From Nonomuraea fuscirosea (lineage in GTDB: Bacteria > Actinomycetota > Actinomycetes > Streptosporangiales > Streptosporangiaceae), in contig NZ_PVNG01000014.1 of assembly GCF_003001935.1 (NCBI RefSeq), positions 248,001-312,000 of the forward strand: a stretch of 64,000 nt of DNA, written 5' to 3'. The translations under genes were made by a program, and so were the position numbers. Shown here piece after piece: positions 44,080-52,077 of this stretch (positions are counted from its first letter, which is position 1; every line of letters starts with the position of its first letter). Under the pieces are notes generated by a model. The model was not told the DNA's origin. It ran no database searches and saw nothing but the letters and a program-made list of their open reading frames with translations.

Positions 44080-44925
44080 ATGCGTGTTCAAGTGAACGGC
44101 ACCTCCCTGTACGTGGACGTCGAAGGCACCGCCCTGGAGCCCGACGGCTACGCGATGCGGGACAAGCCGACCCTCCTGCTGCTGCACGGCGGCCCCGGGC
44201 ACGATCACTCGATCTTCAAGCCCGCCTACGGCCGGCTCGCCGACCTGGCCCAGATCGTCTACGTCGACCAGCGCGGCAACGGGCGCAGCCAGGACTCCGA
44301 CCCGGCCACCTGGAACCTCGACCAGTGGGCCGACGACGTACGTGCTCTGTGCGACGCGCTCGGCATCGTCAAGCCCATCGTCCTCGGCTGGAGCTTCGGC
44401 GGGGCGGTGGCGATGAACTACGCCTCGCGCCACCCCGATCATCCGGCCAAGCTGATCCTGCAGAGCACCGTCGCCCGCTGGGACGTGGACCGGATCGTCG
44501 AGGGCTTCCGTGCCGAGGCCGGCGAGGAGGCCGCCACGGCCGCCAAGGCGTTCCTCACCGAGGGCAGCCCGGAGACCTTCGCCGCCTTCGGGCGGCTCTG
44601 CGCCCCCGCCTACAGCCCCGACCCGAACTTCCCCTCCGAGTCCGACATCCAGGCCATGGCCCGCATGGTCCCGAACCCCGAGCTCACCATGAGCTTCATG
44701 TCCACCGCCCGGTTCGACCTGACCGCGCGCCTGGCCCGCGTCCAGTGCCCGGCGCTCGTCATGGCCGGCGCCCGCGACCCCATCACGCCCCTGTCCACGG
44801 CGGAGGAGATCGTGGACGGCCTGCCGGACGCCCGCCTGGAGGTGTTCGACCGCTCGGGCCACTTCATCCCGGACACCGAGGGTGACCGGTTCTTCCCCCT
44901 GCTGCGCTCCTTCATCACCGGCTGA
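44080..44925 (+). CDS. Alpha/beta hydrolase, proline-iminopeptidase-like (S33)
   Basis: 281 residues, ATG at 44080 with a GGAG site upstream. Oxyanion motif LLLLHGGPGHDHS (about residue 33), VDQRGNGRS, nucleophile elbow LGWSFGGAVAMNYA (Ser about 108), acid in GARDPITPLSTAEE and His in RSGHFIPDTEGD. HGGPG and DQRGxGxS are typical of proline iminopeptidases, but other esterase or amidase activities are possible. It stands alone between the STAS and lipoprotein genes. Confidence 0.88.
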   Translation: MRVQVNGTSLYVDVEGTALEPDGYAMRDKPTLLLLHGGPGHDHSIFKPAYGRLADLAQIVYVDQRGNGRSQDSDPATWNLDQWADDVRALCDALGIVKPIVLGWSFGGAVAMNYASRHPDHPAKLILQSTVARWDVDRIVEGFRAEAGEEAATAAKAFLTEGSPETFAAFGRLCAPAYSPDPNFPSESDIQAMARMVPNPELTMSFMSTARFDLTARLARVQCPALVMAGARDPITPLSTAEEIVDGLPDARLEVFDRSGHFIPDTEGDRFFPLLRSFITG

Positions 44926-45044
44926 CGCCGTCCCGGACCAGCGGCCTGACGTGGCGCGGGGGCAAGGTGACCGAACCGGTATGGCGTGAACCCGCTCCGG
45001 ACGCGGGCGCGTACATCGTGAAAATCGGCACCCCGGAGACCACG

Positions 45045-46040
45045 ATGACCATCCGCCGGCTCACTCTCGTCCCTCTGGCGCTCGCCCTCGCCGCCGCCTC
45101 CGCCCTCGCCTCCGCCTGCAGCGGGCCGGGCGGTGAGCGGCCCGCCGCGGCTCAGCTCGCGCGACCCACAGGGGTGGTGACCGTCGCGCAGGCCAAGGAC
45201 CTCCTCAAACGCTGGGACGCCGGCGTCGAGCGGGCGGAACTGGCGGGCGGCACCGACTACGGCGCGGTCGAGGCGGGCCTGGCGGCCCGGATCGACAAGG
45301 CGAACAGCCGGCTGCGCGACATGCTCGGCGAGAGCGTCCGCACCTCGCACGCCGCCATCGTCAAGCCGCGCTTCGCCATCCCCGCCAAGGGGGCGGCGAA
45401 CCCGCCGTGGTTCATGGCCGACTTCGCCCGCAAGGGCGAGAAGGGGTGGAACCAGCTCATCTTCCAGCAGATGTCCGGCGGCTGGAAGGTGGTGGCGGTG
45501 TCCGGCACGACGTCCGGAGCCAGGCCGCCGGTCGCGGCCCGCGACGAGCACGGGCTGGCGACCGTGCCGGCCGGCGGGGAACGCGGCGGGCTGGCCGCCT
45601 CCCCGCAGGAGATCGTGCGCGCGCACGCCCGCGTGGAGGCCACCCTCGACCAGGACGAACGCGCCCGCCGCCTGTTCCGGTCGGACGCCATGCCGCGCCG
45701 GCTCGGCCGGGCCAAGCTGGCCCTGCGGGAGAAGGCGCGCGGGCAGTGGACGATGACCCGGCAGTGCCGGCCGGCGTCGGGGCCGTACGCGCTGAAGACG
45801 GCCGCCGGGGGCGCCCTCGTCTGGTACGGGGTCACCTCGAAGGAGCGCTTCGTGGCCCGGCCCGGCGCCGGCCAGCTCTCCTTCACCGACCGCCCGACGG
45901 CCGCCGTCACCCACGGCAGGCGCTACACCAAGCGGGTCACGGTGTCCTCCGCCGCCTTCTACCTCGCCGTCGTTCCCAAGTCCGGCCCCATCCGCGTCCC
46001 CTCGGAAACCGCCGGCTACCTCGGCTCCACCGGCTCCTGA
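45045..46040 (+). CDS. Predicted lipoprotein of unknown function
   Basis: 331 residues. The ATG at 45045 has GGAG six bases upstream. A lipoprotein signal (MTIRRLTLVP, Ala/Leu core, LASAC with Cys25) targets it to the outer face of the membrane. The mature part has two similar-sized regions: one beginning VTVAQAKDLLKRWDAGVERA with a later WFMADFARKGEKGWNQLIF, and one with HARVEATLDQDERARRLF. This resembles actinobacterial lipoproteins with a repeated cystatin-like fold, but I do not recognise a named family. It is convergent with the NUDIX gene. Confidence 0.82.
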   Translation: MTIRRLTLVPLALALAAASALASACSGPGGERPAAAQLARPTGVVTVAQAKDLLKRWDAGVERAELAGGTDYGAVEAGLAARIDKANSRLRDMLGESVRTSHAAIVKPRFAIPAKGAANPPWFMADFARKGEKGWNQLIFQQMSGGWKVVAVSGTTSGARPPVAARDEHGLATVPAGGERGGLAASPQEIVRAHARVEATLDQDERARRLFRSDAMPRRLGRAKLALREKARGQWTMTRQCRPASGPYALKTAAGGALVWYGVTSKERFVARPGAGQLSFTDRPTAAVTHGRRYTKRVTVSSAAFYLAVVPKSGPIRVPSETAGYLGSTGS

Positions 46041-46047
46041 CCCGCCC

Positions 46048-46455
46048 TCACCACAGCCGCCCGTCGTCGTGGAGGGCCTCGAAGACGAGCGCGTCGACGT
46101 AGGACACCCGGTGCCGGTCGGCGTAGCCGAACCAGGCCGTCTCCTCGACCTCCATGGCCGGAGTGAGCGGGCCCCGGTGGCCGGCGGTGTAGCAGATCAT
46201 CCGGAAGGGCCCGTGCTCCGGATGGCCGGCCGGGACCTCGAAGGTGCCGGCGTGCACCATGGAACCGGCGTCGATCGCCGTCAGCAACTCCTCGTCGATC
46301 TCGCGCACGAGGGTCTGGCCGTCCGACTCGCCCGGCTCGCGCATCCCGCCGGGGAAGAAGAACACGTCGCGGCCCCGGCTGCGCGTCATCAGCACCCGAT
46401 GATCGCGCAACAGGACCCAGGCCACCTTCTCCCGCACTCCGTCATCGTTCGCCAT
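46048..46455 (-). CDS. NUDIX hydrolase
   Basis: 135 residues, ATG at 46455. The NUDIX box is GMREPGESDGQTLVREIDEE (GX5EX7REUXEE), with Leu in place of the final Gly. FFFPGG precedes it. The box binds the metal that hydrolyses a nucleoside diphosphate linked to a variable group; the substrate cannot be told. It is divergent from the MarR gene at 46507 with 51 bases between the starts. Confidence 0.92.
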   Translation of the reverse strand: MANDDGVREKVAWVLLRDHRVLMTRSRGRDVFFFPGGMREPGESDGQTLVREIDEELLTAIDAGSMVHAGTFEVPAGHPEHGPFRMICYTAGHRGPLTPAMEVEETAWFGYADRHRVSYVDALVFEALHDDGRLW

Positions 46456-46506
46456 GGCTCGGCACCCTATCCGCGAGAATTCCGGCGAGTGCGGGAGACT
46501 TGGGGA

Positions 46507-46941
46507 GTGAGTGTCGAGAACGGCCGGCCCGGGCCGCCCGCTACGAGTGCGTCCATCGTGGTGCTCACGCTGGCGCGGCGGATCGAGACCGAGCTCAACG
46601 CCGCGCTCGCGCCGCTCGATCTCACGGTGCGGCGGCTGGGGCTGCTCGGGCACATCGCGGCGGTGCCCGGTGTCTCGTTCAGCGATCTGGCGCGGATGTC
46701 GGGCATCACGGTGCAGAGCGTGCACGCGGCGGTGAAGTCGCTGGTCGGCGCGGGGCTGGTGCGCGACAACACCGCCCGCGCGGGCTCCGCCTCCACGATC
46801 GAGATCACGCCCGAGGGGGCGCGGCTGCTCAGCGCCGCCAAGGAGGCGGTGGGGCGGGTGGACGAGCTGATGTTCGGGGCCGCGGCCGATCCGATCCAGC
46901 GCCAGGTCGGCGAGACGATCCGCGCCGCCTTCGCCCTCTGA
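46507..46941 (+). CDS. MarR-family transcriptional regulator
   Basis: 144 residues from the GTG at 46507, with GGGAG upstream. The winged HTH is visible: LTVRRLGLLGHIAAVPGVSF, SDLARMSGITVQSVHAAVKS and the wing with RAGSASTIEITPEG. An N-terminal helix (VVLTLARRIETELNAAL) makes the dimer interface. The ligand is unknown. It probably controls itself and possibly the divergent NUDIX gene; its 3' end faces the DJ-1-family gene. Confidence 0.9.
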   Translation: MSVENGRPGPPATSASIVVLTLARRIETELNAALAPLDLTVRRLGLLGHIAAVPGVSFSDLARMSGITVQSVHAAVKSLVGAGLVRDNTARAGSASTIEITPEGARLLSAAKEAVGRVDELMFGAAADPIQRQVGETIRAAFAL

Positions 46942-46955
46942 CCCGCCATACCGGT

Positions 46956-47561
46956 TCAGGCGAGCGGCTCGTCGGCGAGGTACGGCGGCGCGGGGTCGTA
47001 CTGCATGACCCGGCGCACGGCGCGGGCGTGCTCGCGGCCGTGCAGGCGGCCGGTGAGCCAGAGCGCGCTGTCGATGCCGGCCGAGATGCCCTGGCTGGTG
47101 AGCAGGTTGCCGTCCACGACATACCGGGCGTCCCGCACGACCGTGACGTCACCGCGCGCTTCGAGGTCGTCCTCGCGGCTCCAGTGCGTGGCCACCCGCC
47201 GCCCGCGGGCGAGCCCGGCGGCGTACAGCAGGAACGTGCCGGTGCAGACGCTCGTCACCCAGGTCGCCTGGGCCCCGGTCTTGGCGATCCAGGCGACGAC
47301 GTCAGGATGGTCCGCCTCGACCGCGCGCGTGCCGCGCCCGCCGGGGACGAGCAGCACGTCCAAGGGCGGATGGTCGTCGAGGGTGTGGTCGGGCAGCACG
47401 CGCATGCCCTTGGCGCAGCGCACGGGGCCGGGGTCCGCGGCGATCAGCACCGCGGTGTCGCCGCCCTCGCGCAGCCGCGCGGAGACGGTGAAGACCTCCC
47501 AGGGGCCGACGAAGTCGAGCTCTTCCGCCCCGTCGAAGATGAGCAGTCCGTACGTGGTCAC
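46956..47561 (-). CDS. DJ-1/PfpI-family protein
   Basis: 201 residues, GTG at 47561 overlapping the upstream regulator's stop (GTGA). The nucleophile elbow is TWVTSVCTGTFLLYAAGLA with Cys at about 102, followed by the ATHWS motif that often accompanies it. LIFDGAEELDFVGPWEVF is the N-terminal signature of the isonitrile-hydratase/GlxA branch. Possible activity is isonitrile hydratase or glyoxalase-like; the sequence does not decide. It is translationally coupled to the GlxA-type regulator. Confidence 0.9.
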   Translation of the reverse strand: MTTYGLLIFDGAEELDFVGPWEVFTVSARLREGGDTAVLIAADPGPVRCAKGMRVLPDHTLDDHPPLDVLLVPGGRGTRAVEADHPDVVAWIAKTGAQATWVTSVCTGTFLLYAAGLARGRRVATHWSREDDLEARGDVTVVRDARYVVDGNLLTSQGISAGIDSALWLTGRLHGREHARAVRRVMQYDPAPPYLADEPLA

Positions 47562-48523
47562 AGGTCGCCTCCCATGGCGGTGGAGTGGAATCGGTCCCGG
47601 TAGTCGGAGGGGGCGATGCCGACCCGGCGGTGGAACGTCCGGCGCAGGGTCTCGGCGGTGCCGAAGCCGCAGCGGCGGGCGATGGCCTCGACCGGGTCGT
47701 CGCCCTCGGCGAGCGCGCGCTGGGCCGCCTCGACCCGGACCCGCTCGACGTACGAGCCGGGCGGGACGCCGAGTTCGGCGGTGAAGCGGCGCTGCAGGTG
47801 GCGTGGGCTGATGCCGGCCCGCAGGGCGAGATCCCTGATGTCGTGCCTGGCGCCGGGGTCGGCGTGGATGGACGACACGGCGGCGCGGACGGGGTCGCTG
47901 GCCGGCTGCCTGGACCACAACCCCACGCCGAACTGCGACTGGCTGCCCGGTCTGCGTAAGAAGAGGACCAGCCGTCTGGCCACGCCGTGCGCGACGTCGC
48001 GGCCGAGGTCGTCCTCCACCAGGGCGAGGGCGAGGTCCATGCCGGCGGTCACGCCGGCCGACGACCAGACGCGCCCGTCCCTGACGAAGATCGGGTCGCT
48101 GTCGACGGTGACCTCGGGGTGCTCCGCCGCCAGGCGTTCCGCGCGGGCCCAGTGGGTGGTCACCCGGCGGCCGTCGAGCAGGCCGGCGGCGGCGAGCAGG
48201 AACGCGCCGGTGCAGACCGAGGTGGCCCGGCGAGCTCCAGAGCCGGCGGCGGTGATCCAGGACAGCAGCGCGGCGTCGTTCCTGGCCGCGTAGACGCCGG
48301 AGCCGCCGGCCACGACCAGGGTGTCCACGCCGTCGGCGGAGAGCGTGCCGGGTCCGTGGCCGGCGTGCACGGGCAGGCCGCTGCTCGCCCGGACCAGGCC
48401 GGGTGCGGGGGCCAGGATCTCGCAGGTGTAGGCGCCGGCCTGGTGGAAGACCTCGTACGGGCCGGCCAGGTCGAGTGACTGGAAGCCGTCGAAGACGACG
48501 AAGACGACGCGGCGCTGTTTCAC
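47558..48523 (-). CDS. GlxA-family AraC transcriptional regulator (DJ-1 domain plus AraC HTH)
   Basis: 321 residues from GTG 48523. The N-terminal DJ-1/PfpI domain (FVVFDGFQSLDLAGPYEVF and RATSVCTGAFLLAAAGLLDG) probably senses a ligand. The C-terminal AraC domain has two HTHs: IRDLALRAGISPRHLQRRFT and the second with AIARRCGFGTAETLRRTFHR. Members regulate amine, amino acid or nitrile metabolism. It is coupled to the following DJ-1 gene, its likely target and partner. Confidence 0.92.
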   Translation of the reverse strand: MKQRRVVFVVFDGFQSLDLAGPYEVFHQAGAYTCEILAPAPGLVRASSGLPVHAGHGPGTLSADGVDTLVVAGGSGVYAARNDAALLSWITAAGSGARRATSVCTGAFLLAAAGLLDGRRVTTHWARAERLAAEHPEVTVDSDPIFVRDGRVWSSAGVTAGMDLALALVEDDLGRDVAHGVARRLVLFLRRPGSQSQFGVGLWSRQPASDPVRAAVSSIHADPGARHDIRDLALRAGISPRHLQRRFTAELGVPPGSYVERVRVEAAQRALAEGDDPVEAIARRCGFGTAETLRRTFHRRVGIAPSDYRDRFHSTAMGGDL

Positions 48524-48594
48524 CGTTCCAGCTTGTGACCGGGCCGGACGTGGCGTCAACGACCGGCACCCCACAGATCGCGCCATCTCCTCCC

Positions 48595-48642
48595 CCTTCA
48601 GTGACCCTGAAGGTGTCGTGTTACGCTTCAGGCTGCCTGAAG
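48595..48642. promoter_or_regulatory. Pair of CTTCAGG/CCTGAAG dyads
   Basis: CCTTCAG-TGACC-CTGAAGG (48595-48613) and CTTCAGG-CTG-CCTGAAG (48626-48642) are perfect 7-bp dyads whose centres are 30 bp apart, about three helical turns. They end 15 bases before the membrane protein start, so a regulator bound here would cover its promoter. Confidence 0.6.
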
Positions 48643-48657
48643 GTTGGAGGGAGAACG

Positions 48658-49140
48658 ATGGAACATCTGCTGTTGTCGGTGCACGTGCTCGCCGGCATCG
48701 TGTTCGTGGGCGGCTCGGCCGTCGCGACGAGCCTGTTCCCGCGCTACGTACCGGTGGCCGCCCCGGTCACCGTCCCCGTCACCACTGTGGCCGATGAGAG
48801 CGTGGACAACGGGCGGAGCCGGGCCGTGGCGCTGGCGTTGCACCGCATCACCCGCGGCTACAGCCTGGCCGGCCTGGTCGTGCCCGCCGCCGGGCTCGTC
48901 CTGGCCTTCGTGCAGGGGCGTACCGGCGAGATCTGGATCACCCTCGCCGTCGTCCTCACCGCCGCCGCCGGCTTCCTGCTCGCCGTGCAGATCTATCCAC
49001 GCCAGCGCGACGCCCTGGCCACGCCGGGCGACCGCGCCCGGTTGAAGCCGCTGTCGATGATGGCCGGGTGCTACAACGTGCTGTGGACGATCGTCGTCGT
49101 GCTGATGATCGTCCGTCCCGGCGCGGGCGAGGGGGCCTGA
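48658..49140 (+). CDS. Small integral membrane protein (DUF2269-like)
   Basis: 160 residues, ATG at 48658 with GGAGGGAG upstream. Four membrane helices: LLSVHVLAGIVFVGGSAVAT, YSLAGLVVPAAGLVLAF, IWITLAVVLTAAAGFLLAV and YNVLWTIVVVLMIV. The first has the His and Gly pattern of DUF2269/CopD-like proteins. Function is unknown. Two tandem dyads just upstream suggest tight regulation. It is coupled to the next gene by TGATG. Confidence 0.75.
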   Translation: MEHLLLSVHVLAGIVFVGGSAVATSLFPRYVPVAAPVTVPVTTVADESVDNGRSRAVALALHRITRGYSLAGLVVPAAGLVLAFVQGRTGEIWITLAVVLTAAAGFLLAVQIYPRQRDALATPGDRARLKPLSMMAGCYNVLWTIVVVLMIVRPGAGEGA

Positions 49141-49412
49141 TGTCCGTGCGCGCGTTGCGGATCGCGGCCGCCGTCGAGACGCTGTCCCTGGCGATCCTGC
49201 TGACCAACCTGGCGACGGTGCACGAGCCGGCGGTCGCCTCGCTCGTCGGCCCCGTGCACGGCGCGGCCTACCTGGCCGTCATCGCCATCACCGTGCTGAT
49301 CCCCGGCAGCGCCGCGACCGGCGCCCGCCGGCGCGCCGTCGTCCCGGTGATCGGCGGCCTGCTCGCCCTCTGGCGGCTCCGCGCGCCCGCCCTGGACAAG
49401 CCCGTTTCCTGA
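49140..49412 (+). CDS. Small membrane protein (DUF3817-like)
   Basis: 90 residues, ATG at 49140 sharing one base with the previous stop. Two or three membrane helices: IAAAVETLSLAILLTNL, VHGAAYLAVIAITVLI and VVPVIGGLLALW. The sequence around VETLS and GPVHGAAYL resembles DUF3817 proteins. Function is unknown; it probably acts with the preceding membrane protein. Confidence 0.75.
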   Translation: MSVRALRIAAAVETLSLAILLTNLATVHEPAVASLVGPVHGAAYLAVIAITVLIPGSAATGARRRAVVPVIGGLLALWRLRAPALDKPVS

Positions 49413-49465
49413 TCCTACGTTCGAGGAGGTTCACCGACCGCGCCCCCCGGATGAGGTGACGTCCC

Positions 49466-50380
49466 ATGCCCTTGGATCACGCGACGACCGCACTGCTGGA
49501 GCAACTGGCCGCGCTGGGCGGCCCGCCGCTGCACGAGCTCGCCCCTGAGGAGGCCCGCACCGTCAGCGCCGGGCTGAGCGAGCTGAGCGGCAAGGGCCCC
49601 GACGTGGCCCGGGTCGAGGAGGTCACGATCCCGGCCGAGGACGGCGCGTCGTTCCCGGCCCGCGTCCTCGTCGCGAACGGCACCCCGCGCGGCGTCATCG
49701 TCTACTACCACGGCGGCGGCTGGGTGATCGGCTCCATCGACGAGTTCGACGCCCTGGGCAGGGAACTGGCCGTGCGCACCGGCTGCGCCGTGGTGCTGGC
49801 CGGCTACCGGCTGGCCCCCGAGCACCGCTACCCGGTCGCCGCCCGCGACGCCTACGCGGCCCTGCTCTGGGCCGCCTCCGACATGCCGGGCCTGCCGATC
49901 ATCGTGGCGGGCGACAGCGCGGGCGGCAACCTGGCGGCGGTGGTGGCGCAGCGGGCCAGGGACGAGGGCGGCCCGGCGATCGCGCTGCAGGTGCTGGTCT
50001 ATCCCGTCACCGACTGCGACCTGGACGCCCCCTCCTACCAGGATCCGGACCGCCAGCTGCTGCTCACCCGCGACGGGATGGTCTACTTCTGGGACCACTA
50101 CGCCCCCGACCCCGGCGCGCGGGCCAACCCGGACGCCTCGCCGCTGCGGGCGGCCGAGCTGTCCGGCCTGCCGCCGGCGCTCGTGCTGACCGCCGAGTAC
50201 GACATCCTGCGCGAGGAGGGCGAGGCCTACGCCGAGCGGCTGCGCCAGGCGGGGGTGCCGGTGGAGTCCAAGCGGTTCGAGGGCCAGATGCACGTCTTCT
50301 TCACGATGGTGAACGTGCTGCCGGCCAGCGCCGAGGCGCTCGACCTGGTCGCCGGCGCCGTCGGGCGCAGCCTGGGATGA
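49466..50380 (+). CDS. HSL-family alpha/beta hydrolase (esterase)
   Basis: 304 residues, ATG at 49466. The oxyanion HGGG (VYYHGGGWVIGS) and nucleophile GDSAGGNLAAV (Ser about 153) mark the hormone-sensitive lipase (family IV) esterases. The acid is in LTAEYDILREEGEAYA and the His in GQMHVFF. It is cytosolic, and substrates are probably short-chain esters. It is convergent with the small subunit of the MFS carrier. Confidence 0.93.
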   Translation: MPLDHATTALLEQLAALGGPPLHELAPEEARTVSAGLSELSGKGPDVARVEEVTIPAEDGASFPARVLVANGTPRGVIVYYHGGGWVIGSIDEFDALGRELAVRTGCAVVLAGYRLAPEHRYPVAARDAYAALLWAASDMPGLPIIVAGDSAGGNLAAVVAQRARDEGGPAIALQVLVYPVTDCDLDAPSYQDPDRQLLLTRDGMVYFWDHYAPDPGARANPDASPLRAAELSGLPPALVLTAEYDILREEGEAYAERLRQAGVPVESKRFEGQMHVFFTMVNVLPASAEALDLVAGAVGRSLG

Positions 50381-50423
50381 ACGGACGGGCCCGGCCTGAG
50401 TGCGCCGGGCCCGCCCTCTCACG

Positions 50424-50537
50424 TCATCCGGCGAAGAGCTGGGTGAGCTTCAGGAACAGCTCGTACACGCCGTACGCGAACGGCAGCCCCACCCAGAGCC
50501 ACGCCACCACCTTCAGCCAGGTGCGCCCCTCGCTCAT
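50424..50537 (-). CDS. MFS transporter small subunit, 37 residues
   Basis: ATG at 50537 overlaps the stop of the MFS gene as ATGA, and the stop is at 50424-50426. The peptide begins MSEGRTWLKVVAWLWVGLPF and ends LTQLFAG, with one membrane helix. Such a small protein is regularly found immediately after OFA-family (oxalate/formate antiporter-like) carriers in actinobacteria. It probably binds the carrier; its role is not established. Confidence 0.8.
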   Translation of the reverse strand: MSEGRTWLKVVAWLWVGLPFAYGVYELFLKLTQLFAG

Positions 50538-51949
50538 ACCGCCTGTCCCTTCTCCGTCACCTGCGGGTCGAGCCGCTGCACGGGCTTCTCATGGAATCTC
50601 TCGTGCACCGGCCGGATCAGCTCGTTGGCGAGGAAGCCCACCACGAGCAGCCCGATCATGATGAACAGCGAGGTCGTGTAGAGGTCGGGCCCGGCCCGGC
50701 CGGCCGCCTTCTGGCTGTCGGCGATGGCGTTGATGATCAGCGGGCCGAGCACGCCGGCGGTGGACCAGGCCGTGAGCAGGCGGCCGTGGATGGCCCCCAC
50801 CTGGTAGGTGCCGAACAGGTCCTTGAGGTAGGCGGGCACGGTCGCGAAGCCGCCGCCGTAGAAGGACAGGATGCCGATCGCGCACAGGATGAACAGCGGC
50901 TTGGAGCTGTCGCCGGCCAGGGCGATGGCGAGGTAGAGCAGCCCGCCGACGCCCAGGTAGACGCGGTACATGTTCTTGCGCCCGATCAGGTCCGAGGTGG
51001 ACGACCAGACGAAGCGGCCGGCCATGTTGGCCAGCGACAGCAGCGCGACGAAGCCGGCCGCCGCCCCGACGGCGACGGGCGCCTGCGTACCGGCGAAGAA
51101 GTCCCTGATCATCGGCGCGGCCTTCTCCAGGATGCCGATGCCGGCCGTGACGTTGCAGCACAGCACGACCCACAGCAGGTAGAACTGCGGGGTGCGGATG
51201 GCGTTGGCCGCGGAGACGTCGGCGCTGGTGATCAGCGGGCGGGTGCTGGCCGCCGGCGGGCTCCAGCCCTTGGGTTTCCAGCCGTCGGCGGGCACCCGGA
51301 CGAGGAGCACGCCCATCGTCATGAACACGGCGTAGACGAGGCCGTGCACGAGGAACGTCATCGCGATGCCGCCGGTGGCGGTGCCGAACGAGGACAACAT
51401 CTGCGCCGACCACGGCGAGGCGATGAGCGCGCCGCCGCCGAATCCCATGATCGCGATGCCGGTGGCCATGCCCGGCCGGTCGGGGAACCATTTGATCAGG
51501 GTCGAGACCGGCGAGATGTAGCCGATGCCGAGTCCGATGCCGCCGACGAAGCCGTAGCCGAACACCACCAGCCAGTACTGCCGGGTGGCCACGCCCAGCG
51601 CCGACAGCAGGAAGCCGGAGGAGAAGCAGGCCATGGAGACGAACATCGCCCAGCGGGGCCCGTTGCGCTCGACCAGCGTGCCGCCGAAGGCGGCCGACAG
51701 GCCGAGCATGACGATGCCGAGCTGGAACGGGAGCGCGCTCTGGGTGCCGGAGAGCCCGAGCGAGGATTCGAGCGGGGGTTTGAAGACGCTCCACGCGTAC
51801 GCCTGCCCGATGGCCAGGTGCACGGAGAGCGCGGCGGGCGGCACGAGCCATCGGCTCCAGGTGGGTGCCGCGATGGTACGAGAACGACTGAGGAAACCTG
51901 CGGAGCTAGCGAACCTGGTCCTGTCTGCCACGCACCACGGGTACCACAT
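50534..51949 (-). CDS. OFA-family MFS carrier (oxalate/formate antiporter-like)
   Basis: 471 residues if ATG 51949 is used; GTG 51928 is an alternative. Twelve membrane helices; LSVHLAIGQAYAWSVFKPPL is the OFA N-terminal signature, and GYGFVGGIGLGIGYISPVST and KWFPDRPGMATGIAIMGFGG are conserved. Members exchange small monocarboxylates or dicarboxylates; the real substrate is unknown. The palindrome CATACGGTATG (51947-51957) overlaps the start codon and may be an operator. It is coupled to the 37-residue small subunit. Confidence 0.92.
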   Translation of the reverse strand: MWYPWCVADRTRFASSAGFLSRSRTIAAPTWSRWLVPPAALSVHLAIGQAYAWSVFKPPLESSLGLSGTQSALPFQLGIVMLGLSAAFGGTLVERNGPRWAMFVSMACFSSGFLLSALGVATRQYWLVVFGYGFVGGIGLGIGYISPVSTLIKWFPDRPGMATGIAIMGFGGGALIASPWSAQMLSSFGTATGGIAMTFLVHGLVYAVFMTMGVLLVRVPADGWKPKGWSPPAASTRPLITSADVSAANAIRTPQFYLLWVVLCCNVTAGIGILEKAAPMIRDFFAGTQAPVAVGAAAGFVALLSLANMAGRFVWSSTSDLIGRKNMYRVYLGVGGLLYLAIALAGDSSKPLFILCAIGILSFYGGGFATVPAYLKDLFGTYQVGAIHGRLLTAWSTAGVLGPLIINAIADSQKAAGRAGPDLYTTSLFIMIGLLVVGFLANELIRPVHERFHEKPVQRLDPQVTEKGQAV

Positions 51950-52077
51950 ACGGTATGCAGTATTTGAAAACCGTACGAGTTTTACGGCGAGCGGTCAGTT
52001 TGCGTCGATGAACGGCTGCCGACCCGTGAGCCGGAGAGCCCGCGATCATAATGGAGGCAACCACGAGCGGGGGCGGC

